Part shown: positions 30,754 through 41,173 of the stretch, piece by piece | Numbering within the stretch: position 1 is the first letter of the stretch | Layout of the letters: every line of letters starts with the position of its first letter | Assembly (NCBI GenBank): GCA_910589415.1 | Contig: OU342635.1 | Location: 40,636,929-40,700,928, forward strand | From: Malachius bipustulatus | Taxonomy: Eukaryota > Arthropoda > Insecta > Coleoptera > Melyridae | DNA: 64,000 nt | Reading direction: 5' to 3' | The notes under the pieces: model-generated | What the model was told of the DNA's origin: nothing | The model's database searches: none | What the model saw: the letters and a program-made list of their open reading frames with translations, nothing else | Position numbers and translations under genes: made by a program

Positions 30754-31008
30754 GTACCAGAACCTTTAATTTCCTTAACAATTCTCAATTCTTCTTTTTT
30801 CCTTTATCCTTAATGATTATTTTGATACCATTGCCTATCGTTCTCAACAAAGTCAGAGATTATCATGACATGACTTGTACCAAAATTAACATTTTTTCAG
30901 GTTCTTTGTCTTCCCTTGAAATCACAGGGTTCAAATTCGTTGAGTGTCAAAGAAGATGCTGATTTTTTGCGATAGAGATTTCTCAGAACAAGTTTTTTCA
31001 TTTCACAG

Positions 31009-31296
31009 TTGCTCCCCAAATAACACCGTTCAATTTCGGAGAAGAGATCGTTAATTCGGGCGATGTAGTCTCTACAGGGTGTACAGCTCATAAAGGTGAT
31101 CTTCCTATGACCATTTCCTGGTACCACAACAATAAGACGGTTGATCTTAGTCAAGGAATTTTGATAACGAAAGCCGGGAAAAAGATCAGCACTTTGAGCA
31201 TCGATTCGGTGCAGGAAGATCATTCCGGGACTTACACCTGCGTCATCGAGAATAAAGCCGGAGTCGCTTCTTATTCGACCGAGTTGCATGTTAATG
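31009..31296 (+). CDS. Dscam1: Dscam1 variable exon 9.13
   Basis: 288 nt. VVSTGC before the B-strand Cys; the remaining two-thirds read as in 9.10 except Thr for Ala in KKISTL. Donor G|gtactc. Confidence 0.95.
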
Positions 31297-31516
31297 GTAC
31301 TCTTATTTTCTTAGCAATTCTTCTTTTTATTGTTCCTTAGTGATTATTTTGATACCAAACCAAGATCATTCCCAATATCCCATCATCATTTACCCACTTT
31401 ATGCAAAGTTTTTGTCGCTTTTTCGAATCTTATGGTGGAGCTTGGTTAGATGTAAACCAACAAGGTACTCTTTCTGCAAGAGATAATTATCACAACCAGT
31501 TTTTCTCGTTTCGCAG

Positions 31517-31804
31517 TTGCTCCACAGATAACACCTTTCGATTTCGGGGAAGAGATCGTCAATTCGGGCGATGTGATATCGACAGTATGTACCGCCCATA
31601 AAGGTGATCTGCCAATGACCATTTCCTGGTACCACAACAATAAAACGATCGATCTTAGTGAAGGGATTTTGATAACGAAGGCCGGGAAAAAGATCAGCAC
31701 CTTGAGCATCGATTCGGTCCAGGAAGATCATTCCGGGACTTACACATGCGTCATAAAGAATAAAGCTGGAGTGGCTTCTTATTCGACCGCGTTGCATGTT
31801 AACG
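31517..31804 (+). CDS. Dscam1: Dscam1 variable exon 9.14
   Basis: 288 nt. VISTVC, TIDLSEG, IKNKAG, YSTALHVN. Last of the homogeneous set; the array period is 489-543 bp. Donor G|gtaccg. Confidence 0.95.
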
Positions 31805-31999
31805 GTACCGGAACCTTTTTAATTTCTTTTATTATTATTTTAATTTTTCCTTTAATTTCCTTATTGGTTGTTTTGCTACCAAGATCATTAAAACGTTACC
31901 CAATCTTATACGCAAGCCTATCTTCAGAAATTGTACCGCAATCTTTCTACTTTCTCAGCGATCTCATGACCAACCATCTTCACAAAAACTTAATTCCAG

Positions 32000-32287
32000 T
32001 TGCGCCTCAAGTCGTTCCGTTTGAATTCAGCGAGCAGGTCATAAACTCCGGAGAAGCGGCGTCCGTGACTTGCACGGTTCATAAAGGAGATCTACCATTG
32101 ACCATTAAGTGGTTCCACGAGAACAAAAGTGTGGAGTACGATCCGACCATTTTGGTCACGAAAGCAGGCAAAAAGATCACCACTTTGAGCATTGATTCCG
32201 TTCAGGAAGATCATTCCGGTTCTTACACTTGCGTTGCCCGAAATTCGGCCGGGGTGGAGTCGCATACAACTGAGTTATTTGTAAATG
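32000..32287 (+). CDS. Dscam1: Dscam1 variable exon 9.15
   Basis: 288 nt. VAPQVVPFEFSEQ, VTCTVHKGD, IKWFHENKS, SYTCVARNSAG. More diverged sister of 9.10-9.14. Donor G|gtgtgt has +5G. Confidence 0.95.
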
Positions 32288-32368
32288 GTGTGTCATAATA
32301 TAACGCTTTATTTGTTTTTTGTTTAGTGACTAACTTTTTTCATTTAAATGTTTCACCCCCTAGCAATA

Positions 32369-32379
32369 ACATGGGCCTC
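32369..32379 (+). promoter_or_regulatory. Candidate exon-9 selector before 9.16
   Basis: ACATGGGCCTC is the exact complement of 24642-24652 (11 bp); 25 nt before exon 9.16, within the acceptor region. Confidence 0.45.
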
Positions 32380-32404
32380 ATCCTGTTTGCTTGTTGTCTT
32401 TCAG

Positions 32405-32692
32405 TTCCTCCACAGATTCTGCATTTCGATTTCGGCGAAGAGTCTGTTAATTCTGGTGATTTAGCTTCGGTTACCTGTTCGTCCCACAAAGGGGACTTAC
32501 CGATGAATATAACCTGGTTGCATAATAACAGAAGCGTCGGGTATGACGACGGGATCTTAATTTCGAAAGCCGGGAAGAAAATCAGTACCCTCAGTATTGA
32601 TTCTGTACGAGATGAACATTCTGGAACTTACACTTGTTTGGTTGAGAACAAAGCCGGCTCGACGAGTTATTCTGCGGAGTTACACGTTAATG
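32405..32692 (+). CDS. Dscam1: Dscam1 variable exon 9.16
   Basis: 288 nt. VPPQILHFDFGEE, VTCSSHKGD, ITWLHNNRS, TYTCLVENKAG. Donor G|gtatag. Confidence 0.95.
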
Positions 32693-32818
32693 GTATAGTT
32701 TTATAAATCCTGAAGTGTTCCTTCAGCTGTACTTCCCCTTCGAGTTGTTTTTTTTTTATTTAAATTTGTAGGTATATTCTTGAGCCACACATTTCCTTAA
32801 TTTTTCTAATCATTCCAG

Positions 32819-33103
32819 TACCGCCTCTGATTTCACCTTTCGATTTCGGTGAGGAATCTATAAATTCGGAAGAATCAACCTCTTTGACATGCTCGGTTCA
32901 TAAAGGAGATTTACCGTTAAAAATTACCTGGTTACATAATAACGTTCCTGTTAGTAACGGTGACATAATAGTTGGAAGAATCGGGAAGAAGACCAGCACT
33001 TTGACCATAGAATCAGTGCAGGAACATCACTCCGGGAACTACACCTGTAGAGTCCGGAATAGAGCTGGAAATTCCAGTTACACTGCCATTTTAAACGTCA
33101 ATG
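32819..33103 (+). CDS. Dscam1: Dscam1 variable exon 9.17
   Basis: 285 nt. VPPLISPFDFGEE, LTCSVHKGD, ITWLHNN, NYTCRVRNRAG. With 9.18 forms the PPLI pair and is where the NYTC sequon becomes the rule. Donor G|gtactt. Confidence 0.95.
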
Positions 33104-33215
33104 GTACTTAACGGACAATTATTTAACCCATGTCTTGTTTTATCTTTCAGTTTCTTAGTAAATACCTATTTAGATCCTCCTTAAGTAATGTCCTAAAAAA
33201 ATTAATTAATTCCAG

Positions 33216-33509
33216 TACCACCTCTAATCACACCTTTCGATGCCGGAGTTTCAGAGGAGTCAATAAATTCCGACGAATCAGTTACTCTTACCTGTTCTGT
33301 TCACAAAGGTGATTTGCCGTTAAAAATAACCTGGTTGCTGAATAACGTCCCGTTAAGTAACGGCGCCGATTTGATTATCAGTAAAATGGGGAAGAAAACA
33401 AGTGCCCTGACTATAGATTCGGTTCAGGGACATCACGCCGGGAATTATACCTGCATAGCCCGGAATAGAGCTGGAAACTCCAGTCATACTGCTGTCTTAA
33501 ACGTTAATG
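33216..33509 (+). CDS. Dscam1: Dscam1 variable exon 9.18
   Basis: 294 nt. Insertion near the start (PFDAGVSEESINS). LTCSVHKGD, ITWLLNN, NYTCIARNRAG. A decayed copy of it lies at about 38335-38500. Donor G|gtaccc. Confidence 0.95.
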
Positions 33510-33605
33510 GTACCCGTATCTTTTTTAGTAATGCTTGCACCCCCTCCCTCTCTCATTTTTTGCTCCCACCCTTCTTGCCGATTTAGTAACTGGATTGTTT
33601 TAAAG

Positions 33606-33890
33606 TTCTGCCGCACATCACTCCTTTCGATTTTGAGGGAGAGGTCAACACAGGGGACAGCGTACAACTAAACTGTCACGTCAGCAAGGGTGATTTACCG
33701 TTGAATATTACCTGGAGCTTGAACGGAGAGAAAATTAGATCCACTTCCGGTTTAACCACCATTCCTATAGGAACTCGCACGAATCTTCTCAGTATAAACA
33801 GCGTCGAACCGGAACATGCTGGAAATTATACTTGTAGAGCCTCGAATAAGGGTGGAGAAGTTTCTCATGACGCTTACTTATACATTAATG
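33606..33890 (+). CDS. Dscam1: Dscam1 variable exon 9.19
   Basis: 285 nt. VLPHITPFDFEGE, LNCHVSKGD, ITWSLNGEK, NYTCRASNKGG; ends LYIN. First exon of the duplicated five-exon block; near-identical to 9.28 including flanking introns. Acceptor TTTTAAAG is purine-rich and poor. Confidence 0.94.
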
Positions 33891-33961
33891 GTACTTTACT
33901 TGTTTTTTTCTTGCACGTGTCCAATTTGCCATCCTCAATTAATATTTCCTCGTCCCTCTAG

Positions 33962-34249
33962 TTCCACCACAGATTGGTCATTTCGATTTCGGGGAAGACG
34001 TCGTCAATTCTGATGAAATGGCTTCCGTTATATGTACCGTGAGTAAAGGAGATTTCCCGATCAACATTACATGGACTCTCAATGATAGACCTATAGAAAA
34101 CTTCAATGGTATTTTTGTAATGAGAACCACTAAGAGAATCAGCCAGTTGAGCATAGACTCGGTTCAAGCGGAGCATGCTGGGGAGTATTCTTGTCATGCC
34201 TCTAACGCTGCCGGTGTTAGCAGTTATTCAGCAGTTTTGAAAGTTAACG
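33962..34249 (+). CDS. Dscam1: Dscam1 variable exon 9.20
   Basis: 288 nt. VPPQIGHFDFGED, VICTVSKGD, ITWTLNDRP, EYSCHASNAAG; ends LKVN. Duplicate partner of 9.29. Only 71 nt after 9.19. Donor G|gtattt. Confidence 0.95.
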
Positions 34250-34381
34250 GTATTTAATTTATAAATTTACACGTTTTTGAACTTCTTTTTATTTTGAGTT
34301 GTACTACTTACCCCCTTGCCACTCCCTTAATCATATCCAGTTCATGTAATGAAACGATTATTATTTTTCCTTCAAATCCAG

Positions 34382-34666
34382 TTCTCCCTCATATAACTCC
34401 CTTCACCTTCAACGAAGAAGCGAATAGAGGTGACAGTGTCCAGGTTCAATGCTACGTCAGCAAAGGGGATGTTCCTGTAAAATTTGCCTGGATGATCAAC
34501 GGAAAGCCAGCGCCAAATTTTGGAGATGTCAGTATTTCTTTGGTCGGGAAGAAATCTTCAGTGATCAGCGTTGATTTAGTCGATGAAACACACGCGGGGA
34601 ATTACACCTGTATCGCCAGCAATCGGGCTGGTTTGACGAGCTACGCCGCTGAGTTAATCGTTAAGG
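34382..34666 (+). CDS. Dscam1: Dscam1 variable exon 9.21
   Basis: 285 nt. VLPHITPFTFNEE, VQCYVSKGD, FAWMINGKP, NYTCIASNRAG. Ends LIVK|G so the junction residue is Lys instead of Asn. Partner of 9.30 and parent-like to the pseudoexons at 35719 and 37081. Donor G|gtacca. Confidence 0.95.
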
Positions 34667-34756
34667 GTACCAAAATGTTTAAGTTAATTATTAATACCAC
34701 TGCAACTTCACTTTCCTTTTCCTTTCTAATTTCTTCTTTATTTTCGCACCTCGCAG

Positions 34757-35044
34757 TTAATCCAAGGATTACCCCATTCCATTTCGAAGACAACCCCGTT
34801 CATTCGGGCCAGTATATTCAAGTAGCTTGTCTTGTGTCGGAAGGAGACCTACCAATTAAAATAACCTGGTTGTTGAACGGTAAAACAATGGAAGAATTCC
34901 CCGAAGTCTCTGTCTCAAAAGTGGGAAAAAGGAGCTCTATCTTAGCAATCGAAGCTGTTACTTATAAACACGCGGGGAATTACACCTGTAAAGCTGAAAA
35001 TGCCGCCGGGGAATCCTCTTACGTCGCCGAGCTTCAAGTTAATG
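34757..35044 (+). CDS. Dscam1: Dscam1 variable exon 9.22
   Basis: 288 nt. VNPRITPFHFEDN, VACLVSEGD, ITWLLNGKT, NYTCKAENAAG. Family with 9.24, 9.26 and 9.31, all with donor G|gtgatt. Confidence 0.95.
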
Positions 35045-35172
35045 GTGATTGGTGTTTTATTTTTTGACTTTTGACATTAGTTGTGCACTCCTTTTTATTT
35101 GAAACCCTTTAGGTTTAGTTTTGCAGGACAAGGAAATCTATGTTGGTCCAATTATTTTGTTTATCTCCTCAG

Positions 35173-35460
35173 TGGTACCGAGAATCAATCCCTTTACATT
35201 TGGTGACGAGCCTTCTTTTATCGGCGATTCGGCAAACGTGCAATGCGGAATTTCTGCCGGGGATTTACCAGTCGGATTTAGATGGACATTGAATGGGAAA
35301 CCCTTGACCAACGTACAAGGTGTTGATATTGCGTTGTTTGGGAAGAAAACGTCAGTGATAAGCATCGATTCGTTAGACGAGCTCCACGCGGGGAATTACA
35401 CGTGTTACGCTCGAAATAAGGCGGGATCGTCCAAGTATCAAGCCGAGCTGGTCGTTAAGG
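35173..35460 (+). CDS. Dscam1: Dscam1 variable exon 9.23
   Basis: 288 nt. VVPRINPFTFGDE, VQCGISAGD, FRWTLNGKP, NYTCYARNKAG; ends VVVK|G-type (Lys junction). Family with 9.25, 9.27 and 9.32, sharing donor G|gtactt and about 150 nt of downstream intron. Confidence 0.95.
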
Positions 35461-35718
35461 GTACTTTCGTTTAGTAGACGCTTCAGTTCTTAGGCGTATG
35501 AATGTTAGAGCATGTTTGTGGATTGATTGCAAGCCAAATTTTAGAGCTATTTCTGTTACACTTTTCCACGATTCTTTTTTTATTAAAGTTTTAGCACTTC
35601 ATGTTCTAATTATTAAGTTTTATTTATTTTCCCGATATTGCCAAAAATTTTGGTTTTCGGTAAGTCGACATATTGTGCGGGTATCCACTTTGAAGAAGAT
35701 ATGCTGTAGGTGAAAATA

Positions 35719-35972
35719 TGAATTCCTATTCTTTATTCCCATACATAAAATCGTATACGTTTGTAAAGGTGCATGATGTTCCTGTAATATTAGCTTGGAT
35801 GATTACCGATCCAGCGCCAAATTTTGGGGATGTCAGTATTTCCTTGGTCTGGAAGAAATCTTCAGTGAACAGCATAGATTTAGTCTATGAAACTCACGCG
35901 GGGAATTACACTTGTTTCGACGCATCAATCGAGCTGGCTTATCGGGCTACCCCGCTGAGTTATTTGTCACGG
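35719..35972 (+). pseudogene. Pseudoexon related to 9.21/9.30
   Basis: From about 35770 it matches exon 9.21 (VPVILAWMI, NFGDVSISLV, KSSVNSIDLV, HAGNYTCF), but the 5' third including the B-strand Cys and acceptor is gone, two codons of the WMINGKP motif are lost, and a shift after NYTC scrambles the end. The donor-like CGG|gtacca and downstream intron survive. The exon would break the frame. Confidence 0.85.
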
Positions 35973-36064
35973 GTACCAAAATGCTTAATTATTAAGTCCA
36001 CTGCAGCCCTCAACATCCCACTCCATTTCCTTTCTAATTTCTTATTTATTTTCGCACCTCGCAG

Positions 36065-36352
36065 TTAATCCAAGAATTACCCCGTTCCATTTCGAAGACA
36101 ACCCCGTTCATTCGGGCCATTTTATTCAAGTATTATGTCTTGTATCGGAGGGAGACCTTCCAATTGAAATAACCTGGTTGTTGAACGATGAACCTCTGCA
36201 AGAATTCCCCGATGTGACTGTCTCGAAGATGGGAAAACGGAGCTCAATCTTAGCGATCGAAGCTGTTACTTACAGACACGCGGGGAATTACACCTGTAAA
36301 GCTGAAAATGCGGCCGGGGAATCCTCTTACGTGGCCGAGCTTCAAGTTAACG
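36065..36352 (+). CDS. Dscam1: Dscam1 variable exon 9.24
   Basis: 288 nt. VNPRITPFHFEDN, VLCLVSEGD, ITWLLNDEP, NYTCKAENAAG. Paralog of 9.22 and 9.31; replaces Gln-Tyr with His-Phe at VHSGHF. Donor G|gtgatt. Confidence 0.95.
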
Positions 36353-36492
36353 GTGATTGGTGTTTTATTTTTTTGACTTTTGACATTAATTTACAGTGCA
36401 CTCCCTTTTATTTGAACCCTTTTTAGGCTTAGTTGATCTGGGTCGACAGTTGATATGTGTATTAGTGAATGATATTATTTTTATCTTCTCAG

Positions 36493-36780
36493 TGGTGCCA
36501 AGAATCAATCCCTTTACATTTGGTGACGAGCCTTCTTTTATCGGCGATTCGGCAAACGTGCAATGCAGCATATCTTCAGGGGATTTACCGGTCGGATTTA
36601 GATGGACTTTGAACGGGAAACCCTTGACTAACGTACAAGGTGTTGATATTGCGTTGTTTGGGAAGAAAACGTCAGTGATAAGCATCGATTCGTTAGACGA
36701 GCTCCACGCGGGGAACTACACGTGTTACGCTCGAAATAAGGCGGGATCGTCCAAGTATCAAGCCGAGCTGGTCGTTAAGG
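36493..36780 (+). CDS. Dscam1: Dscam1 variable exon 9.25
   Basis: 288 nt. VVPRINPFTFGDE, VQCSISSGD, FRWTLNGKP. From the Trp to the end its protein is the same as 9.23 and 9.27. Lys junction. Donor G|gtactt. Confidence 0.95.
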
Positions 36781-37080
36781 GTACTTTCGTTTAGTAGACG
36801 CTTCAGTTCTTAGACGTATGAATGTTACAGCATGTTTGTGGATTGATTGCAAGCCAAATTTTAGAGCTATTTCTGTTACACTTTTCCACGATACTTTTTT
36901 CATTAAAGTTTTAGCACTTCATGTTCTAATTATTAAGTTTAATTTATTTCCACGATAATGTAAAAAAATCGCTAGTCGATAAGTCGATTTATTGTGAGTG
37001 TATACCTGTTTTGAAGAAATAGAATGTAGACTCTTGAGTGAAATTAATATAAATTCCTACGTTATTCCTATATACGTAAA

Positions 37081-37143
37081 TTCACGCGGGGAATTACACT
37101 TGTGCGTCACCTCACCGCGTCAATCCTGAATTAACTATTAAGG
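37081..37143 (+). pseudogene. Pseudoexon fragment of 9.21 type
   Basis: Only the last about 63 nt remain: HAGNYTC in one frame, then diverged sequence and the TTAAGG|gtacca end. It occupies the same position relative to 9.26 as the pseudoexon at 35719 does to 9.24, marking an older duplicate of the 21-22-23 triplet. Confidence 0.8.
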
Positions 37144-37230
37144 GTACCAAAATGTTTAATTCAATTATTAATTCCACTGCAACTTCCCTCCCCTTTTCCT
37201 TTCTAATTTCTTCTTTACTTTCTCACTTAG

Positions 37231-37518
37231 TTAATCCAAGGATAACTCCCTTCCATTTCGAAGACAACCCCGTTCATTCGGGCCAATATGTTCAAGTGTT
37301 ATGTCTTGTGGCGGAGGGAGACCTTCCGATTGAAATAGTGTGGTTGTTGAACGATAACCCTCTGCAAGAATTTCTCGATGTGACTATCTCGAAGATGGGA
37401 AAACGGAGTTCGGCCTTAGCCATTGAAGCTGTAACATACAGGCACGCGGGGAATTACACTTGTAAAGCTGTAAATGCGGCCGGGGAATCCTCTTATGTGG
37501 CCGAGCTTCAAGTCAATG
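37231..37518 (+). CDS. Dscam1: Dscam1 variable exon 9.26
   Basis: 288 nt. VNPRITPFHFEDN, VLCLVAEGD, IVWLLNDNP, NYTCKAVNAAG. The acceptor CTCACTTAG has lost the TCGCAG of its paralogs. Donor G|gtgatt. Confidence 0.94.
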
Positions 37519-37656
37519 GTGATTGGTGCTTTATTTGTTGACTTAACATTAATTTACAGTGCACTCCCTTTTATTTGAATCCTTTTTAGTTTTAGTTGAT
37601 CTGGGTTGATATTTGATCCGAGTATTAGTGAATGATATTATTTTTTATCTTCTCAG

Positions 37657-37944
37657 TGGTACCGAGAATCAATCCCTTTTCGTTTGGTGACGAGCCCTCT
37701 TTTCTCGGCGATTCGACAACTGTGCAATGCAGCATTTCTTCAGGGGATTTACCGGTGGGTTTTAGATGGACATTGAATGGGAAACCCTTGACCAACGTAC
37801 AAGGTGTTGATATTGCGTTGTTTGGGAAGAAAACGTCAGTGATAAGCATCGATTCGTTAGACGAGCTCCACGCGGGGAACTACACGTGTTACGCTCGAAA
37901 TAAGGCGGGATCGTCCAAGTATCAAGCCGAGCTGGTCGTTAAGG
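37657..37944 (+). CDS. Dscam1: Dscam1 variable exon 9.27
   Basis: 288 nt. VVPRINPFSFGDE, STTVQCSISSGD, then as 9.25. Lys junction. Followed by a 681-nt spacer with a decayed exon. Confidence 0.95.
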
Positions 37945-38334
37945 GTACTTTCGTTTAGTAGACGCTTCAGTTCTTAGACGTATGAATGTTACAGCATGTC
38001 TGTGGATTTTTTGCAAGCATACCTTAGAGCTATTTCTGTTACACTTTTTTCATTAATATTAGCACTTGATATTATGTTGCTAAGTTTAATTTATTTCCAC
38101 GAAAATGTCCAAAATCTTGTTTTCAATTTCAATGTTATCAGATGAATGTATCTTTTTTATGAAATAAATACTTTTCTGATATCTAAAGTGATTTATATAG
38201 CCCAGAAAAAAAGTTAAAGAAAAATACTAAGAAGCGATAAGTTGATCATCAAATATTTCATATAAAAAGGGAGAAAAGCGGATAATAAGTCATATAAATG
38301 CACCTAAATTTCGTTGGATGTAAATCCCCGGTCC

Positions 38335-38500
38335 CCGGATACTTCTGCATTTAAAAGCAACCTGCCTGCTGAAAAACGTCCTGTTCAGTAACCACAGCGA
38401 TTTGATTACATAATGAAGAATAATAATTGATCGGTGCAGGGAATTACCTACCCCCAAAATTTTACCTACTTTATTTGAAATAAGGCGACAATTCCAGTTA
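38335..38500 (+). pseudogene. Decayed copy of exon 9.18
   Basis: Matches the middle of exon 9.18 (LLNNVPLSNGADLI becomes LLKNVLFSNHSDLI) followed by a stop and fragments of the AAATTCCAGTTAT-type end. It lies just before exon 9.28 exactly as intact 9.18 lies before 9.19. Confidence 0.75.
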
Positions 38501-38625
38501 TAAGACAATCATCAGCGTGTTAGCATCTTTATCTCTTTTAATAACCCTGGTCCCCTAATTCCTCTCTTATCCACTCCTACCTTTAACGATTAATTCGTAC
38601 TGGTAAAAACAGGATTGTTTTAAAG

Positions 38626-38910
38626 TTCTGCCGCACATCACGCCTTTCGACTTTGAGGGAGAGGTCAACACAGGAGATAGCGTGCAACTTACCTGTTATG
38701 TCAGCAAGGGTGACTTACCGTTAAATATTACCTGGAGCTTAAACGGAGAGAAAATTAGATCCACTTCCGGTTTAACCACCATTCCTATAGGAACTCGTAC
38801 GAATCTTCTCAGTATAAACAGCGTCGAACCGGAACATGCTGGAAATTATACTTGTAGAGCCTCGAATAAGGGTGGAGAAGTTTCTCATGACGCTTACTTA
38901 TACATTAATG
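38626..38910 (+). CDS. Dscam1: Dscam1 variable exon 9.28
   Basis: 285 nt. As 9.19 but LTCYVSKGD for LNCHVSKGD; the remainder of the protein is the same. Shares the unusual TTTTAAAG acceptor. First exon of the second copy of the five-exon block. Confidence 0.94.
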
Positions 38911-38981
38911 GTACTTTACTTGTTTTTTTCTTGCACGTGCCCAATTTGCCATCCTCAATTAATATTTCCTCGTCCCTCTAG

Positions 38982-39269
38982 TTCCACCACAGATTGGTCA
39001 TTTCGATTTCGGGGAAGACGTCGTCAATTCTGATGAAATGGCTTCCGTTATGTGTACCGTGAGTAAAGGAGATTTCCCGATCAACATAACATGGACTCTC
39101 AATGACAGGCCAATAGAAATCTTCAATGGTATTTCCGTAATGAGAACGAATAAGAGAATCAGCCAATTGAGCATAGACTCGGTTCAAGCTGAGCATGCTG
39201 GGGAGTATTCTTGTCATGCCTCTAACGCTGCCGGTGTTAACAGTTATTCAGCAGTTTTGAAAGTTAACG
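38982..39269 (+). CDS. Dscam1: Dscam1 variable exon 9.29
   Basis: 288 nt. Copy of 9.20 with VMCTVSKGD, PIEIFNGISVMRTN and AGVNSYS changes. Donor G|gtattt and intron as 9.20. Confidence 0.95.
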
Positions 39270-39401
39270 GTATTTAATTTATAAATTTACACGTTATTGA
39301 TCTTCTTTTTATTTTGAGTTGTATTATGTACCCCCTTGTCACTTCCTGTATCATAGCCAGTTCATGTATTGAAACGATTATTATTCTTCCTTCAAATCCA
39401 G

Positions 39402-39686
39402 TTCTCCCTCATATAACTCCCTTCACCTTCAACGAAGAAGCGAATAGAGGTGACAGTGTCCAGGTTCAATGCTATGTCAGCAAAGGTGATGTTCCGATCA
39501 AATTCGCCTGGATGATTAACGGGAAACCAGCGTCAGATTATGGAGACGTCAGTGTTTCTCTCCTAGGGAAGAAATCTTCAGTCATCAGTGTAGAGTCGGT
39601 TGATGAAACACACGCGGGGAATTACACATGTATCGCCAGCAATCGGGCCGGTTTATCCAGCTACGCCGCTGAGTTGATTGTTAAGG
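39402..39686 (+). CDS. Dscam1: Dscam1 variable exon 9.30
   Basis: 285 nt. Copy of 9.21 with KPASDYGDVSVSLL and VESVDE changes; Lys junction. Donor G|gtacca. Confidence 0.95.
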
Positions 39687-39777
39687 GTACCAAAACCGAA
39701 TTGTTTATTTATTAATTCCACTGCAACTTCCTTCCCCATTTCCCTTCTAATTTCTTCTTTATTTTCGCACCTCGCAG

Positions 39778-40065
39778 TTAATCCAAGGATTACCCCGTTC
39801 CATTTCGAAGACAACCCCGTTCATTCGGGCCAGTATATTCAAGTCACTTGTCTTGTGTCGGAAGGAGACGTCCCGATTGAAATAACCTGGTTGTTGAACG
39901 ATAAACCTCTGCAGGAATTCCCCGATGTGACTGTCTCGAAGATGGGAAAACGAAGCTCGATCTTAGCGATCGAAGCTGTTACTTACAGACACGCGGGGAA
40001 TTACACCTGTAAAGCTGAAAATGCTGCCGGGGAATCCTCTTACGTGGCCGAGCTTCAAGTTAATG
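39778..40065 (+). CDS. Dscam1: Dscam1 variable exon 9.31
   Basis: 288 nt. VTCLVSEGDVP, LLNDKPLQEFPDV. Closer to 9.24 than to its block partner 9.22 in the Trp-to-KMGKRSS part, suggesting conversion among the four paralogs. Donor G|gtgatt. Confidence 0.95.
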
Positions 40066-40205
40066 GTGATTGGTGTTTTATTTGTTGACTTGACTTTAAT
40101 TGTGCACTCCCTTTTATTTGATCCTTTTAGGTTTAATTTTGTTGGGTCAGAAAAATGGGCTGAGTCGAATTATAATTAATTGATCCTCTTTTTTTATATA
40201 CTCAG

Positions 40206-40493
40206 TGGTGCCGAAAATAAGTCCTTTCACATTTGGTGAAGAGCCTTCCTTTCTTGGAGAGTCTGCAACGGTGCAGTGTAGCATTTCCGCCGGGGATTTA
40301 CCGGTTGGATTTAGATGGACTTTGAACGGGAGACCCTTGATCAACATACAAGGGGTTGATATAGCGTTGTTTGGGAAGAAAACTTCTGTGATTAGCATCG
40401 ATTCGTTAGACGAGCTCCACGCGGGGAACTACACGTGTTATGCTCGAAATAAGGCGGGATCGTCTAAGTATCAAGCCGAGCTGGTCGTTAAGG
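40206..40493 (+). CDS. Dscam1: Dscam1 variable exon 9.32
   Basis: 288 nt. VVPKISPFTFGEE, VQCSISAGD, LNGRPLINIQGV, NYTCYARNKAG; Lys junction. Last exon of the duplicated block. Donor G|gtactt. Confidence 0.95.
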
Positions 40494-40812
40494 GTACTTT
40501 CGTTTAATAGATGCCTCAGTTCTTAGATGTATGAATGTTACAGCATGTTTGTGAATTTATTGCAAGCAAAATTTTTAGAGCTATTGCTGTTACACTTTCA
40601 TCACGATTCTTTTGTCATTAAAGTTTTAGCACTTAATATAATTATTAAGTTTTATTTGTTTCCGCAAAAATATCTACATTACCTCTATCGGTCGTCTAAT
40701 TGTGCGCTTATTATTGAATCCAGAAAGGGAAATCGTAAAATTTCACTAAAATTGAAAAATCGCAAAAATAGGGAGATTATATCCGAGATAATGTCTTGAT
40801 CTTCTTCACCAG

Positions 40813-41097
40813 TTTTGCCGCATATAACAACGTTTTCGTTTGACGAAGAAGCGAACAGAGGTGACAGCGTGCAGCTATCATGCTACGTAAGCAAAGGCGA
40901 CTTTCCCTTAAATTTCACCTGGACTTTGAACGGAAAATCAGTGGCTGAATATCCCGACATTAAAGTTTCCTCTTTTGGGAAGAAAACCTCTCTTTTAAGT
41001 ATAGATTCTGTCGATGAACACCACGTCGGAAACTACACGTGCCACTCGAGGAATAGAGCCGGAGTTTCCACACATTCCGCTGAGCTTATCGTGAAGG
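40813..41097 (+). CDS. Dscam1: Dscam1 variable exon 9.33
   Basis: 285 nt. VLPHITTFSFDEE, LSCYVSKGD, FTWTLNGKS, NYTCHSRNRAG; Lys junction. An older relative of 9.21/9.30. The 319-nt spacer upstream shows no other exon. Confidence 0.95.
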
Positions 41098-41173
41098 GTA
41101 CTATTGATACAAGTTTTTTTTACATTTTTTTTATCCCCCTCACTCCTTTCATTTCTATTATTAATTATTACAG

